Source of the DNA: Zygnema cylindricum
Lineage: Eukaryota; Streptophyta; Zygnematophyceae; Zygnematales; Zygnemataceae
Length of the DNA stretch: 64,000 nucleotides
Assembly: GCA_037447655.1 (NCBI GenBank)
Contig: JBBHKE010000684.1
Span: forward strand, 298,632-362,631
Direction: 5' to 3'
The position numbers and the translations under genes were made by a program. The notes below the pieces were generated by a model. That model saw nothing but the letters and a program-made list of their open reading frames with translations. It was not told the DNA's origin and made no database searches. How positions within the stretch are numbered: position 1 is the first letter of the stretch; each line of letters starts with the position of its first letter. This document shows, in pieces, positions 34,216-46,440 of this stretch.

Positions 34216-37150
34216 CTCCCCTTATTTTCTAGTCACTTTTAATTTTAAGTCCACATATCTTTCTACAAAAATTTAATTCAGGAGAAGGTACAGGCTTAGT
34301 CATCATGTCTGCCACCATCTCACTGTCTGATCTGTATTCTAGACTTATTATTTTGTTCTCCACCTTTTTCCTAACAAAGCTAAGTCTGATGTCCATGTGT
34401 TTTGCTTTAAAATGATGTTTGGGATTAGCACCAATTGCAATTGCTGCTTGATTATCATAGAATATTTTATGAATTCCACTGTTAAGATGCCCGAATTCAC
34501 CAAGCAAGGATTTGACCCACATAAATTCTTTCACAGCAAAGCAAGATGCCATATACTATGCCTCTATGGTAGACTGTGCAATGACCTTTTGCTACTTACT
34601 GCTCCAGCAACAAGCACCATTCTTCACATACAACACATATCCAGATGTACATCTTCTCATTGGAGCATCCCCATAGCTGGCATCACTCCAAGTAGTGATG
34701 TCAGTATTTTCCCCACCCAGATGCAGCCATAGATCCCTAGTTCCTATGAGATATCTGAGGACCCTTTTTGCTGCTTCCCAATCCCTTTTGGCAAGAGCAT
34801 TCAGACTCCTACTTAGCACTCCTACAGCTGCTGCCAAATTTGGTCTGGTACAATTCATAAAATAAATCAGACTTCCCACTACCTGTCTGTATGGAATAGT
34901 CTGCATAAACTTCTTTTCTTCTAGACCTAGTTCATCATCTAGAATTAGGATGTCTCTTTCCTCACTCCCCTCACTTCCCTTCTTTAGATCCATGGGAGTC
35001 GTGCAATTGTTGGCTTTGTTCATATGAAATTTTTCCAGCATGTTTCCAATTGCCTCTTTCTGAGTTAGTCTAATTATCCTCTTTTTCCTATCTCTCTCTT
35101 TTTGTATTCCCAGAATATATCTAGCCTCCCCCATATCCTTCATTTCGAATCTTCCCTTTAGATTTGTTTTTAGTTTGTTAATTTTCTTTAATGACTTACT
35201 TCGAACAAGAAGATTATCAACGTAAATTGCAATAAAGATGACACCTTCCTCATCTTCAAAAACATAAACTGAATGATCTGAACTGCTGCCGATGTATCGA
35301 TGATCGGTAAGGAACTCATCAAGTTTCTTGTTCCATTGTCTGGGCGCATGTTTCAAACCATAGAGAGATATGATCAGCCGACATACCTTACTTTCCTCTC
35401 CTTGTTCTAAGAATCCTTCCGGCTGTCGCATGAAGATCCCCTCCTCTAGTTCTCCATGTAGAAAAGCTGTATTTATGTCCATCTGGTGTACTTCCATGTC
35501 TTCTATAGCTGCCAAACTGAGTAGTATTCTGACCAAGGGAGATCCGACGACCGGAGCGAAGGTTTCTTCGTAGTCTATTCCCTCTTTCTGAGTAAAACCT
35601 TTCGCCACTAATCGGGCCTTATAGCGCTCAATAGTATTGTTTGGATTCACTTTTAGTTTGAAAACCCAGTTACATCCAATTGGTTTTCTATTGGGTGGAC
35701 GGTCCACCAACTCCCACGTGTCAGCCGCCATGATTGAATCCATCTCTTCATTGATGGCTATTTTCCACCGGTTTCTTTCCTGACAGTTCATTGCATCTTC
35801 ATATGTTTGAGGTTTGTCCAGGTGAGACAATTTAGCTACCTTGTTGTTAACTTTTTTTTCTTGACGCCTTTTGCTGCTTCTTCTCCCTCCCTCAAAATCA
35901 GCGGCCGGAATAGATGGTTCCCGTGGATTCTTTTGAATCACCACGGCTTCTCCCTTTTCCCTCGGATCTATATCTGTTTCCACCACGTCTTCCGCTTGTG
36001 TCATTAGTGTTTCGAAGTTCAAGCCTTTTTCTGTCTGTTTTGAATCTGCAAGGATATCATCTGAACAAGCAAGAGTATCGTCTTTTGAAAAACCCGAATA
36101 GTTAGGGAGATGAAAGTCATCAGAATTGTCTGACTCAACTCTGATTTTGACTGATTTTGAGGATTTAAAAGGATCTATGGACTTCCCTTCATCCATAGCT
36201 ACCAGATGTTTTACTAAAATTATATCTTCTCTCTTTAGATCATACAATCTATACCCTTTTAAATCCTCATCATATCTTAGCAAGTATGCGGGTTTCCCTT
36301 TAGGATTTAGTTTCCAGTTTGATTTATCTGTATCTAAACTGAAAACTTTACTACCGAAAACCTTTAAGTGAGATAGATCTGGTTTCCGGCCGGTCAATTT
36401 CTTATATGGAGTTTGGCTTTTCACCGCCAAAGTTAGAACTCTGTTTCTCAAATAATTAGCACAATTCATAACTTCTGCCAAAAATCTTTTTCCTATCTTT
36501 TTATCTGACAACATACTCCGTGCACTATCATTTAGTGTCCTATTCAATCTCTCGGCAACACCATTCTGTTCCGAGTTTTCTGGAAATGTCTTTTGATGTT
36601 GAACACTATCCTCTCTTAAGAACTCCTCAAATTGATTTGAGGTATATTTCCCTCCATTGTCATTTGTTACTCTTTTTATTGAGGTCTTGTTAAGTTTCTT
36701 GACCCATGCCTTATTTTGTGTGAAATAATCCGGAGTTTCTGATTTGTTTTTCAAAAAGTATACCTGGGAGTATCGGGACCAATCATCAGTAATGGTTAGC
36801 ATAAATCTTTTGCCTCTGGGTGATGGCACTCTCGCCATTCCCCAAATGTCCGTGTGTACCAAATCAAGAACTTTTTCTCCTTTATAAGTTGCTTCCTTTG
36901 GGAATGGTAATCTGTGTGCTTTACACTGAGCACACCCACTGCAATCACTCACATTATTATTTTCCCCAAAGCGTATCCCTTCAACTACTCCAAACATTTT
37001 CATTTCTTTTAACTTTTGTAGATTCACATGCCCAAGTCTCCTATGCCACAACATAATATCATTGACACCACTATAGTAAAGTTTGAGTTTTTCATTACTT
37101 GAAGCAAGCCTGAACATTCCTTGGCTACCTTTCTCAACTGTGAAATACAC
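34216..37150 (-). pseudogene. E6 pol: integrase, reverse transcriptase, RNase H
   Basis: This is the longest open frame in the window (852 codons, 37150 to 34592), covering the end of protease, integrase, linker, RT and most of RNase H. Integrase keeps HRRLGHVNLQKL, CSGCAQCKAHRLPFP and SEQNGVAERLNRTL. In RT the catalytic box reads YVDNLLVRSKS, so the second Asp is lost and polymerase activity should be gone. After WSSK a TAG interrupts RNase H; CNDNQAAIAI-type sequence resumes at 34229-34552. It is open but dead, which suggests a fairly recent loss. Confidence 0.92.
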
Positions 37151-37649
37151 ATCTTCTCAAAGCTAGCTATAAAGACTCATTTTTCTGGTGCTAGTTTCAA
37201 ATCCTTTATCATCTAATACATATGTAGGGATAAGATTTTTGTTTAACTTCGGAATAAACAATACATCGGAAAACGTAATTTTGAGGTTTTTCCCTCCACT
37301 ACGACTTTCAGATCTACCAGTCCTACATAAGTAGTGGTCATTACCCTCCCATCCCTATATTCAATCTCTACTGTAGGGATCTTTCTCAGCTTAGTAAACA
37401 TATGTTTATCCTTGCACATGTGCATGGATGCACCTCAATCCACAATCCAGCCTCCTTCACCTTTCAGTCCACTGAAAGCACATTTTTGCTTTCATGGGAT
37501 TTCGACTTCTGTCTTTGCCTCCAACTCCTCTTCCAAAAGAAGTTCGTCGTCCTCCTCATCGAATTCCTCCTCGAGTACCTGTGTGAGAAGTGCCTTTTTC
37601 TTCCCTTGTGTTTGACCCCCAGTCTGCCCCTCCTTTATCCAAAGCTTGT
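37151..37649 (-). pseudogene. E6 protease and end of gag
   Basis: The minus strand carries the acidic FDEEDDELLLEEELEAKTEVEIP region and the start of protease, with TGA in place of the Ser of DSG (about 37440) and a frameshift near 37155. It ends at a gag codon next to TELRIKEG, at the left end of element B. Confidence 0.85.
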
Positions 37650-38657
37650 TGATTTGAGGCAGCTAGTGCCAATGACGAAGATGAAAAAGCACCGGCAGTT
37701 GCCATGATAATCAATTGTGCAAAGAGGAAACTCTCACGAAATCCAACAAACAACCAAATTCACAATGAAGCCCCAATCAAATCAGACACACCCAAGGTCT
37801 ACAAATTTGCCACAATATAGAATATACACCAAAAGAACCACATGCAGAATTTCACAAAATTCTGCCAAAAAATGACAATGATCTTATAATTCAAACACAC
37901 CGAAAAACTGCTTCGCAGTTTTCCTACACAACAATCCTACTTTTCCTAAAGAAATCTAAGTCCTATATATACAAGTGAGCCTACAGTTGATCACACCGTA
38001 CTACAACTAGCGTGGTCAATTGGTACACTACTCTTCATGAACAAAATCCCACCGTCGAATGCACATAATTATTTACATCAATTAGATAGCCGCTAGAAAT
38101 GAAATAGTATGCGGTTAAAGTTCGTCCGCTGAAATGACGATACTGTCAGTACTTCTCTTCCAAAAATGACGGCAGACTGCGTCTGCTTTCCACGTATTCT
38201 TTCATCACCAAAGATGAACCTCCATGTGTAACATCGGTCCTCAAAAAAAACTGTACCTTTACTTCTAGAAAACAACCAAACTTGACTTTCTCATGACCGA
38301 CACGTGTGCCTGAAGTGCACCAAATCTGTGTACTACCTTTCGAGTTACATACTCACTAAATCATGTCCTCGTCAAATTATCTTCACACAAACTAACTCAT
38401 ATTCAGAACACCTTCCTTGCGCAGACTGCTATAGCTGCTATGATTGTGATACGACTGCTATGACTGCTGTGACTGCTATTATTTGTCAGCGCAGCTGTGA
38501 TATTAGAGCAGCGCAGTTGCGATGTCATATCACAGCAGCATAGCAGCACAGCAACAAGTGTAGAGTGCTCAAGGTTTCTAGCTGCGATGTCAAACTTAGC
38601 GCAGCATGGCAGCATAGCAGCAAGATATAGAGAGGACTGAAGGTTTCCAAAACAACA
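37650..38657 (-). repeat. 3' LTR of element B
   Basis: This LTR, on the minus strand, starts TGTTGTTTTGGAAACC after a GGTTTAGGGGAG polypurine tract and ends CTCAAATCA. It includes a GCA/GCT-rich quasi-palindromic stretch (38429-38552) and the gag start region (37700-37753). Confidence 0.85.
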
Positions 38658-38680
38658 CTCCCCTAAACCTTTATAATCTC

Positions 38681-39703
38681 TCAGCCACTGAGTCCACATT
38701 CCTCTCTACAAACTTTCAACTTAGGTGAAGGTAAAGGCTTAGTCATCATATCTGCTTCCATCTTCTCATCCGGAAGATAACTTAGCTTTATAATTTTGTT
38801 CATCACCTTTTCTATTACAAAATGCAGCTTGATGTCGATGTCCTTGCTTTTGAAGTGATGACTCGGGTTCGATGTAATCGCAATAGCTGCCTGGTTGTCA
38901 CACCACACTATTTTAGATCTGGATTGCATAAAATGAAGTTCTTGGAGGAGCGACTTCACCCATAGTAACTCCTTGACAGCTGAGCTTGTTGCCATATATT
39001 GAGCATCCATTTTAGACTGAGTTGTTTCCTTTTGAAGCTTGCTGCTCCTGCAGCATGTTCGAGTTCCAATCTTCAAAATGAATACAGTGGTGGAACGGCG
39101 GCTTGACATGTCTTCATAGCTAGCATCGCTCCACGCATGAAATTTGACTTCATCTCCACCGAGAGCAAGTCCAAGATTCCGTGTTCTTGCAAGGTACGGA
39201 AAAACCCTTTTTTCGACCTCCCAATCTGTTTTTCTCGGATTCTGCAAACTCCGGCTCAAAGCACCAACTGCTGCCGCAATATCCGGCCTCGTGCAGTTCA
39301 TGAAGTAAATTAGGCTGCCAACAACCTGTCGGTATGGAATGACGGCCATAAAATTTGCCTCCCATGACTCCAAGGTATCGTCAGAAATGATTCCTCCCTC
39401 GGTCTCCATGCCTTCCACTTTCTGCTTAAATTCCATGGGAGTGGCACTTCCTTTTGCCTCTGCCATTCCAAACTTTTCAAGCACATTTCCTATCTCTTCA
39501 CGCTGCGTTAGATGGATTGTTCTCCTATCTCTATCCCTTTTTACTTGAATTCCAAGAATATACTTTGCCTCACCTAAGTCCTTCATCTCAAATCTTGAAT
39601 TGAAGGCTGCCTTTATTTTGTTAATCTCATTTAATGACTTGCTTAACAGCAGCAAATCATCTACATATACCGCAATGTACATAATCCCATCTTTCCCTTC
39701 CAT
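38681..39703 (-). pseudogene. B reverse transcriptase C-terminus and RNase H
   Basis: A 340-codon minus-strand frame starts just before the YVDDLLLLSKS catalytic box, passes FEMKDLGEAKYILGIQVKRD and GSLIYFMNCTRPDIAAAVG, and reaches RNase H (WSDASYEDMSSRRST, VKELLWVKSLLQEL, CDNQAAIAITSNPSHHFKSK). RNase H motifs are mostly kept. It ends close to the polypurine tract. Confidence 0.92.
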
Positions 39704-40707
39704 AACATAGACTGAGTGATCTGAGCTAATCTTGACGAATCCTTGACCGGTTAGAAACTCATCTAGTTTTAGGTTCCACTAACGTGGAGCCTGCTTCAAA
39801 CCATACAAGGATTGCAACAACATACAGACCAGATTTTCTTTTCCAGTCTCTTTATTCCTTTCAGGCTGCTTCATATAAATAACTTCCTCTAAATCTTCAT
39901 GCAAGAAAGTTGTCTTAACATCCATTTGATGTAGTTCCATATTCTCAATGGCCGCTAAGGATAACAAAATTCTACCTCTTGGAAACGGGACAACCGGAGA
40001 GAAAGTCTCTTCATATTCAATTCTCTCCTTCTGACTGTAGCCTTTTGCAACAAGCCTAGCCTTATATCTTTCAATAGAGTTATCTGGATTCAACTTTACT
40101 TTAAAGACCAACTTACAACCGATGGCTTTTCATCTTGGTGGATGCTCCAGAAGCTCCTAATTTTGAGCCTCCATTATCGATCGCATTTCATCGTTAGCCG
40201 CAGCGATCCATTGATCTTTTTTCGGAGCTGAAAATGCTTCTTGTATTGTGATCGTTTCCATCATGCTGGCAGATAATAGAGCAGTTTTGCAGCTTCGCAA
40301 TTTCGCAGTTTCGCAGCGTTGCAGTTTTCATTCATATCCAATGTACCGACAGAAAATAGAGCAGCTTCGCAGTTTCGCAGCCTGCTGTTTTGCCTTTTTC
40401 CCCCCGGAAAATCTGAGGCTGGAACTGTTGGATCCGTAGGTTGCCGCCGAGGAGGAGGTGGAGGAGGAGGAGGAGGATTCTCCACACGTGGACCAGCCGG
40501 AGGGTCCAAAGTGGGACTAGAAGAAGTGAGAGGAACACTTTCAAAAATAACATATTCTTTGATTTTGGTATCTTTTTCAAAATCTGTCATACCAAAAACA
40601 TCTACTGAACTGCTCTCTTCTTTAACCTGAATATTTATAGCAGTCTGAAGAGTATTCCTATCCCTATTAAATACTCTATAGCCCACTGATTCATCATCAT
40701 AACCCAT
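39704..40707 (-). pseudogene. B integrase-RT linker and RT N-terminus
   Basis: The linker contains a Pro-rich run and a repetitive segment (RLRNCEAAL and KLRNCEAAK) made of TTCGCAGTTTCGCAG-type repeats at 40261-40385, absent from the other elements. RT follows with [35 protein letters not shown] and [10 protein letters not shown], then TAG in place of Gln (39778-39780). The region between 40111 and 40261 carries further stops. Confidence 0.85.
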
Positions 40708-40713
40708 AAAAAT

Positions 40714-41939
40714 TCATGGAATCGATTTCGGACTAAGCTTAGAAATAGGGAGATTATCCAAAATAAAACATTTACTCCCAAAAACCCGGAAGTGACTTAC
40801 ATTCGGTTTTCTTCCGGTCCACACTTCATATGGTATTTTCCCTTTTACTGCTCTAGTCTCTATTTTATTCCTAATATACGACGCACACGAGAAAGCTTCA
40901 ACCCAAAATTTGAAATTTATTCTCTTATCTAGTAACTTAGATTTTGCACTTTCCGTTAGAGTTCGGTTGAGTCTTTCGGATACTCCATTCTGTTCCGGAG
41001 TATAAGAAACTGTAAATTGCCGAGAAATGCCATTGTCTTTTAAATATTCAGAGAATGTATGAGAAATATATTCCCCTCCGTTGTCGGACTGAATGGAAAG
41101 GATCGGTTTCCCATGAAGTTTTTCGGCCCATACCCGAAAATGCTTGAAGTGAGTGAGCACTTCACTCTTTTCCTTCATAAAGTAAACCCTGCTATATCTT
41201 GAGAAGTCGTTTGTAAAAGTGACCAAAAACCGGTTGCCACTGAGTGAAGGAACTTTTGATGGTCCCCACACATCCGAATGAATAATTTGCAGCAAATCCG
41301 TGGTCAGGTTATCCGCTGTCTGAGGTAGTGGTAGCTTATGAAATTTTCCCAAAGCACATCCATCACATACATGAGAATCTGTTTGTCCTAATTTAACACC
41401 ATCTATCATATTTTGCTTTACCATTTTATCAAGCCTATCATGATGAACATGACCGAGCCTCTTATGCCACAAAACATTTTCCGGAAGGACACTAGAGTAT
41501 GCAAAGTCAATTTCATTAGCCAAGTCCATCCGGTACAACAAGTTTAGGCCTCTAGTTCCTACCAAAGCTACCTTCCCATCTTTGCTTACTACCTTTTTCC
41601 CATTCTTTTGTAAAATTTCAAAACCTTTTATTTCTGCTACCGAAGTGGAAAACTTTTTTTTTGTAAACTTTGGGATATAGAGAACATCATGCAAGGTTCT
41701 CTTTACAATCTGACCATTGATGTCACATGCTAACTCCACGCTTCCCTTTGCCGTAGCCTCCACACCACTGTCATCCGCGTAATAAATCCACGAGTGGGAA
41801 TTAGAGTAAGCGTTTTGAAGTAAGCCCGGTTGCCGCACATGTGGGAGGAGCATCCGGAGTCCATAATCCATCCATTCTCTCGAGGTCCCTCCATGAGATC
41901 TTTTGCAAGAGCAAAGAACTTGTCATCATCCGATTGCGG
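40714..41939 (-). pseudogene. B protease and integrase
   Basis: The protease motif WIMDSGCSSHMC is intact (about 41850-41885) but a frameshift near 41800 follows. Integrase (385-codon frame 41871-40714) has HKRLGHVHHDRL, CDGCALGKFHKLPLP, HSDVWGPSKVPS, SDNGGEY and PEQNGVSERLNRTL, so the zinc ligands and DDE residues appear complete. A TGA at 40714 interrupts before IFMGYDDESVGYRV. Confidence 0.9.
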
Positions 41940-42930
41940 AAATCTGACCACATCTTCCTTTTCTTCCCGTCGTTCATCTTGTGACATCTCATCAAATGCA
42001 AGGAACACCGCATTTTTCATAGGCAGTTTTGATGTCGTAAATTTTGGCGATGAATCCACTGATTGCACCCTCCATCCCGCACGATAAATTCCTGTTTCAC
42101 ACACTTTTATAAATGCCGAACACAGCCAGAAAACATGACCTTGACCAAAGCAATAGACACACCAATCATATTGCTTATAATTCGGATTGGGGGTAAAGCT
42201 TCTGTTTCCAGAAAATCTAGCCGACTTATATGTCTGTGCATTGTAAGCAACCACTGATTGACCACCATTTAATGCTATCTGAGTTGCCTCTTCGTCTAAA
42301 ATATAAGCTTGAGCTATTGCTATATTCCATTTACTCTTCTCTAACCTTCTTAACTGCTCCGCTGCTCTTCTATATTCAGAAGGAAGCCCTCTCATTAGAA
42401 TCATAGCTTGATGATAAGGAGGAAAACTCCCCCCGGAACATGCATTCTCTGACAATACAAGTTTCAAGCCATTACAATATGAGTTCATGTCACCACCAGT
42501 ATATTTATAGTCCCAAATTTTTCCAGCAGTAAAAACCTCATTTTGATCACTAGCTAAGACATAAGATTCACTCAAGGCCTTCCATATTTAAGCTGCCGTA
42601 GAGATATGTATATATGTAATGTTAAGATCTTATGACAAAAGTAACTTCAAAAAATGTAATGCATCTTCATTTTTCCTACCAAACTTCCGGATCCGTATTT
42701 GGAAGGATACCAGAAATCACATCATATAATTTCACTTGTTTCAAATAAGAGTTAGTCAAATCCGCCCAATAAAGATACTTCTGCCCAATAAACACCGGGA
42801 TCCATGTGGGAGGGCCCGTGACCCGTTGATTTGAGGCAGCTGGTGCCAATGAAGAAGATGAAGAAGCACCGGCAGTTGCCATGATAATCAATTGTGCAAA
42901 GAGGAAACTCTCACGAAATCCCACAAACAA
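41940..42930 (-). pseudogene. B gag
   Basis: Gag starts in the 5' LTR: an in-frame ATG at 42880-42882 gives MATAGASSSSSLAPAASNQ, which continues across the LTR end as RVTGPPTWIPVFIG. TAG interrupts at 42676. Gag resumes at 42575 (MNSYCNGLKLVLSENACSGG) and has an intact CCHC knuckle, CVYCFGQGHVFWLC (about 42125-42165). The VTGPP at the PBS parallels VMGPP of the other family. Confidence 0.85.
42809..42823 (-). other. Probable primer-binding site of element B
   Basis: GGTCACGGGCCCTCC on the minus strand, three bases after the LTR end, matches 12 of 15 positions of the initiator tRNA-Met anticodon-arm complement used by the other elements. It is a diverged or decayed site, or one for a different tRNA. 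Confidence 0.5.
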
Positions 42931-43821
42931 CCAACTTCACAATGAAGCCCCAAGCAAATCACACACACCCTAGGTCTGCAAATTTGCCACAATGTAGAAT
43001 CTACAACAAAAAAACCACATGCAAAATTTCACAAAGTTCTGCCAAAAGATCACAATGATCTTATAATTCAAACAAACCTAAAAACTGCTTCGCAGTTTTC
43101 CTACAAAACAATCCCACTTTTCCTAAAGTAATCTAAGTCCAATATATACAACTGAGCCTACAGTTGATCACACTGTACTACAACTAGCGTGGTCAATTGG
43201 TACACTACTCTTCATTAAGAAAATCCCATCGTCGAATGCACATATTTATTTACACCAATCAGACAGTCGCTAGTTATGAAATAGTACGCGGTTAAAGTTC
43301 GTCCGCTGAAATGACGTTACAGTCAATACTTCTCTTCCAAAAATGACGGCGGACTCCATCCGCTTTCCACGTATTCTTTCATCACCAAAGATGAACCTCC
43401 ACGTGTAACTTTGGTCCTCAAATGAAATTGTACCATTTCTTCTAGAACAACCAAACTTGACTTTCTCACGGACCAACACGTGTGCCTGAAGTGCACCAAA
43501 TCTGTGTACTCCGTTACGAGTTACATACTCACTAAATCATGTCCTCGTCAATTTATCTTCACACAAACTGACTCATATTTAGAACACCTTTCTTGCGCAT
43601 ACTACTATAACTGCTATGACTCTGCTACGACTGCTATGACTGCTATGATCTGTCATCGCAGCTGTCATATTAGAGCAACGCAGCTGCGATGTCAGATCAG
43701 AGAAGCATAGCAGCACAACAACAGGGGTTGAGTGCTCAAGGTTTCTAGCTGCGATGTTAGACTTAACGCAGCATGGCAGCATAGCAGCAAGATATAAAGA
43801 GGACCCAAGGTTTCCAAAACA
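42827..43821 (-). repeat. 5' LTR of element B
   Basis: This 995 bp LTR matches 37650-38654 along its length, including the CTGCTATGA-type repeats (43597-43720) and the TTTGGAAACC start. Its outermost TGT is missing compared with the 3' LTR. Confidence 0.85.
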
Positions 43822-44698
43822 GCTTGTTGTAGTCATTGAAGGATAAAGAGGGTGGTTGAGCCATGGCTGCCTTAGTTCAGCACGCACGACTAAAGAGTGA
43901 CTTATGTCACTCTCAACAAAAGGTTGAGTCCGGTAGGACTCGAACCTCCGATTGGTAGAGTATGGCGTTGTCGTTAGCTCTATCGAGTCTGTCATAGAAG
44001 TCCGTTAGATTACATGGGGTGTGAAATATATTTAAAGATGTACTTGATCTTGAAACCTATTAACTGCAATATGAACAAAGAAACATAGAACTAGGAAAAT
44101 TTTCAATGTGGACGTCATTTCGCACGAAAAAAACGAATCGGACATTTGTTTCGACGGCTCACATTTAATGTCGGATTTAATCCGACGAAGTTTATCACTT
44201 CCAAGATCGCGAAATGGCCACTTTTGGCATTTATGGACGTGGTATGACCTAGCGCCACGTGGAGGGATAACATTTGGTTGCAGGAATTATGGGGAGACAC
44301 GCTTCCACTTAGTGGCCTTGTCGTACACAGGCCGTACTAAAAGTACATCGGCTGTAGTACCTTTTTGTACTTTACAGTTGTGTGATTGGTTCGTACTTCA
44401 GTAGACAGGGGTTGTGAGAGGGGTTTAAGAGTTAGGAAATTTGGTAGATAAACACCTCTGTGTTAGAGAGCTTTGTATAAAATTGGCATTTTTGCCGGCT
44501 CAAAATTATCGACTGGTTGGCCAATTTTCAGTGATTCTTTTTGCTCCAGACTCAGGGAAGTCCAGGCTGCAAAGGGGTGTAGTCAGATTGCCAGTTTGCT
44601 TTGTTGGGCAGAAGTGAGTGTGGCTTAAAGTGGGTTAGTTAAAAACTATCTAGAGGCTTCCTGAATTCTATTTTCCAATGGAGGACACATAATTTTAC
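43822..44698 (+). repeat. LTR truncated at both ends
   Basis: This plus-oriented LTR is of the type a/b group, with AGAGTGACTTATGTCACTCT, GGTTGAGTCCGGTAGGACTC and an ATGGAGGACACATAATT end. It lacks roughly the first 115 bases and the final GCA. The left truncation is at the edge of element B, the right at the LTR of E7. Confidence 0.8.
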
Positions 44699-45633
44699 TG
44701 AGGAATTCACCAACCCTAAAAGGGAAAAACTTTGATCGACTTCAACTATGTGTAGCTTAGACTCCTTTGAGTCTGCAGCAAAAAGAATCACTGAAAATGG
44801 TCCACTGAGTGAGTTGTAATTAAATGGCAAAGTTTGCCTATTTACACAGATGCTCTCCGGAAGAGAGGTGGCTACCTACCAATTTTATTCTAAGTTCTAA
44901 AACCCCTCTCTAAGCTCCCTAGTGTTGAGGTAAGGACCAATCGTAAGACTCTACCGTACAAGAAAGTACAGGTATCGTCGTACTTTCTGTACGGTCGATG
45001 TACGACATCGCCATAATGTAACATTTGTCACATCCGAAATTATCATCTCGCGTTCCGAAAATACTGCAATCCTCCCAAATTTTGCCACTTGTCATTCGGA
45101 GTTGCAGTTCCCGAAAACGCCAAGTCGTCCACTCCGCAATCTCAGCTCGCACCACAACCGTTCAATGAAGATCGACATTTAATATTGGTCGTCTAAATAA
45201 AATATCGTTTCGTTAATTCTGTGAGGTCCGAAATTTGTGCGATCTAATGCGTTTCCGTCTACAGGCCGTTCGTAACTAGTTAAATGAAACATATTGCGCG
45301 TTCAGGTTTATATAATTATCGTACCCTACATTTTCTAGCATGTATCCTATACTATAGGATAAAGCTACCGGCTTTTGGATTCTTGACGGACGGCAAGTAC
45401 CACAATCAAATCGTGGGTCTGTCAAAGACACTTTTGGTAAACCTACCAAATACTACAGCCTGTCTCTCTCTCTGGGCAGCATAGGCAGCCATGGATATGG
45501 CTTCCTCTCTAACCTTCAGTGGCTACGACAATTGTGGGGGTTTGGAGAGTGGAGCGAGAGGCAGGCTGCCTTTGTTGACTTCCTTTTATTAATTTCCCTT
45601 TATTCAAATCTAGAAAATACACACATTTTAACA
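44699..45633 (-). repeat. 3' LTR of E7
   Basis: The minus strand starts TGTTAAAATGTGTGTATTTTCTAG, as does the 5' LTR at 57631. Its inner end differs from the 5' LTR in length and sequence, so the left end is probably truncated. CTCCCCTTATTTTCT (polypurine tract complement) lies at 45641-45655. Confidence 0.7.
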
Positions 45634-45640
45634 TTTTACA

Positions 45641-46440
45641 CTCCCCTTATTTTCTAGTCTACTTTTCTTTCAACTCACACTTAATAACAAAACACAATTT
45701 TTTTCTTACTTTTTTTTTTTCCTCAAAAAACTTTAAGTGAATACCTTCATATTTGAAAGAGTATTAGATGAACCGAAATAATAATTGCATCACACATATT
45801 ATTTTGCATGCCATTTTTCATAAATCCAGGCTTTTGGAGCAAGGACTTTATGCACCTCATTCTTTTTCATCTGAGCAAAATCCATATTCCCACTTGCATT
45901 TCAAAGAGTCAGCCCCATCTCCAACCTGCAACCCATACCCAGATGCTAACCCTTTTACAGGCACACCTTGATAAATGGCATCACTCCCATTAGTGATGTC
46001 AAATCCATTACCCCCCAAATTTATCTTTAAATCACGAGTCCCCACTAAGTTCAACATAAAATCTACATCTTCCGCACTCATATATTTGTACATGATATTT
46101 ACCCCATTTTATAAACTTCTCCACTCTCACCCATGGAATTCTTTTCCACTATCACTTTCAATTTTGATTCCCGAAATGTATTTCTCCTACCCTAAACCTT
46201 TCATTAAATATTCCTCTTCGCCCCTATTCTTTGGAGCCCCTTCTAGATTTACTTCTCCCCTTTCTATAAAATCCGTTGAAGTCTCCTTTTTAGACGAGTT
46301 TTCAGTCACCAAAATATCTATGAAAATATCCTCATTATTTTTACCTTTTTCAAGCACCTTTTTTCTCTTTACCTCTTTTATACCTCCAAAAGCACACAGT
46401 TGCTTTCGTGGAATTTATGTGTGTTTTTCTCTCTCCCCTA
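45641..46440 (-). pseudogene. E7 pol remnants (protease start, RT and RNase H scraps)
   Basis: The minus strand has a decayed RNase H (VGTRDLKINLGGNGFDITNG, 45857-46093), then an RT scrap matching MKDLGEAKYILGI (about 46180), then sequence matching IPRKQKCAFGG of the protease start (about 46400). The protease body, all of integrase and most of RT are missing between these, an internal deletion of about 3 kb. Confidence 0.7.

Larger units (their letters stand above)
33221..37649 (-). mobile_element. E6: copia element, minus strand, 5' end lost
   Basis: It has a 3' LTR (33221-34215), polypurine tract, RNase H, RT, integrase, protease and the acidic end of gag. It stops at 37649, where element B begins. 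The rest of gag, the PBS and the 5' LTR are absent from the window. The left flank is gtcac, and no matching flank is seen. Confidence 0.88.
37650..43821 (-). mobile_element. Element B: full-length copia element of a second family
   Basis: This 6.17 kb minus-strand element has a 3' LTR (37650-38657), RH, RT, integrase, protease, gag and 5' LTR (42827-43821). Its protein sequence is clearly apart from the other elements (for example WIMDSGCSSHMC, HKRLGHVHHDRLDKMVKQ, YVDDLLLLSKS). gcttgt occurs on both outer sides, but the two flanks belong to different retroelement pieces. The outer end of the 5' LTR lacks the first three bases (TGT) present in the 3' LTR, so the right junction may not be a clean insertion end. 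Confidence 0.88.
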
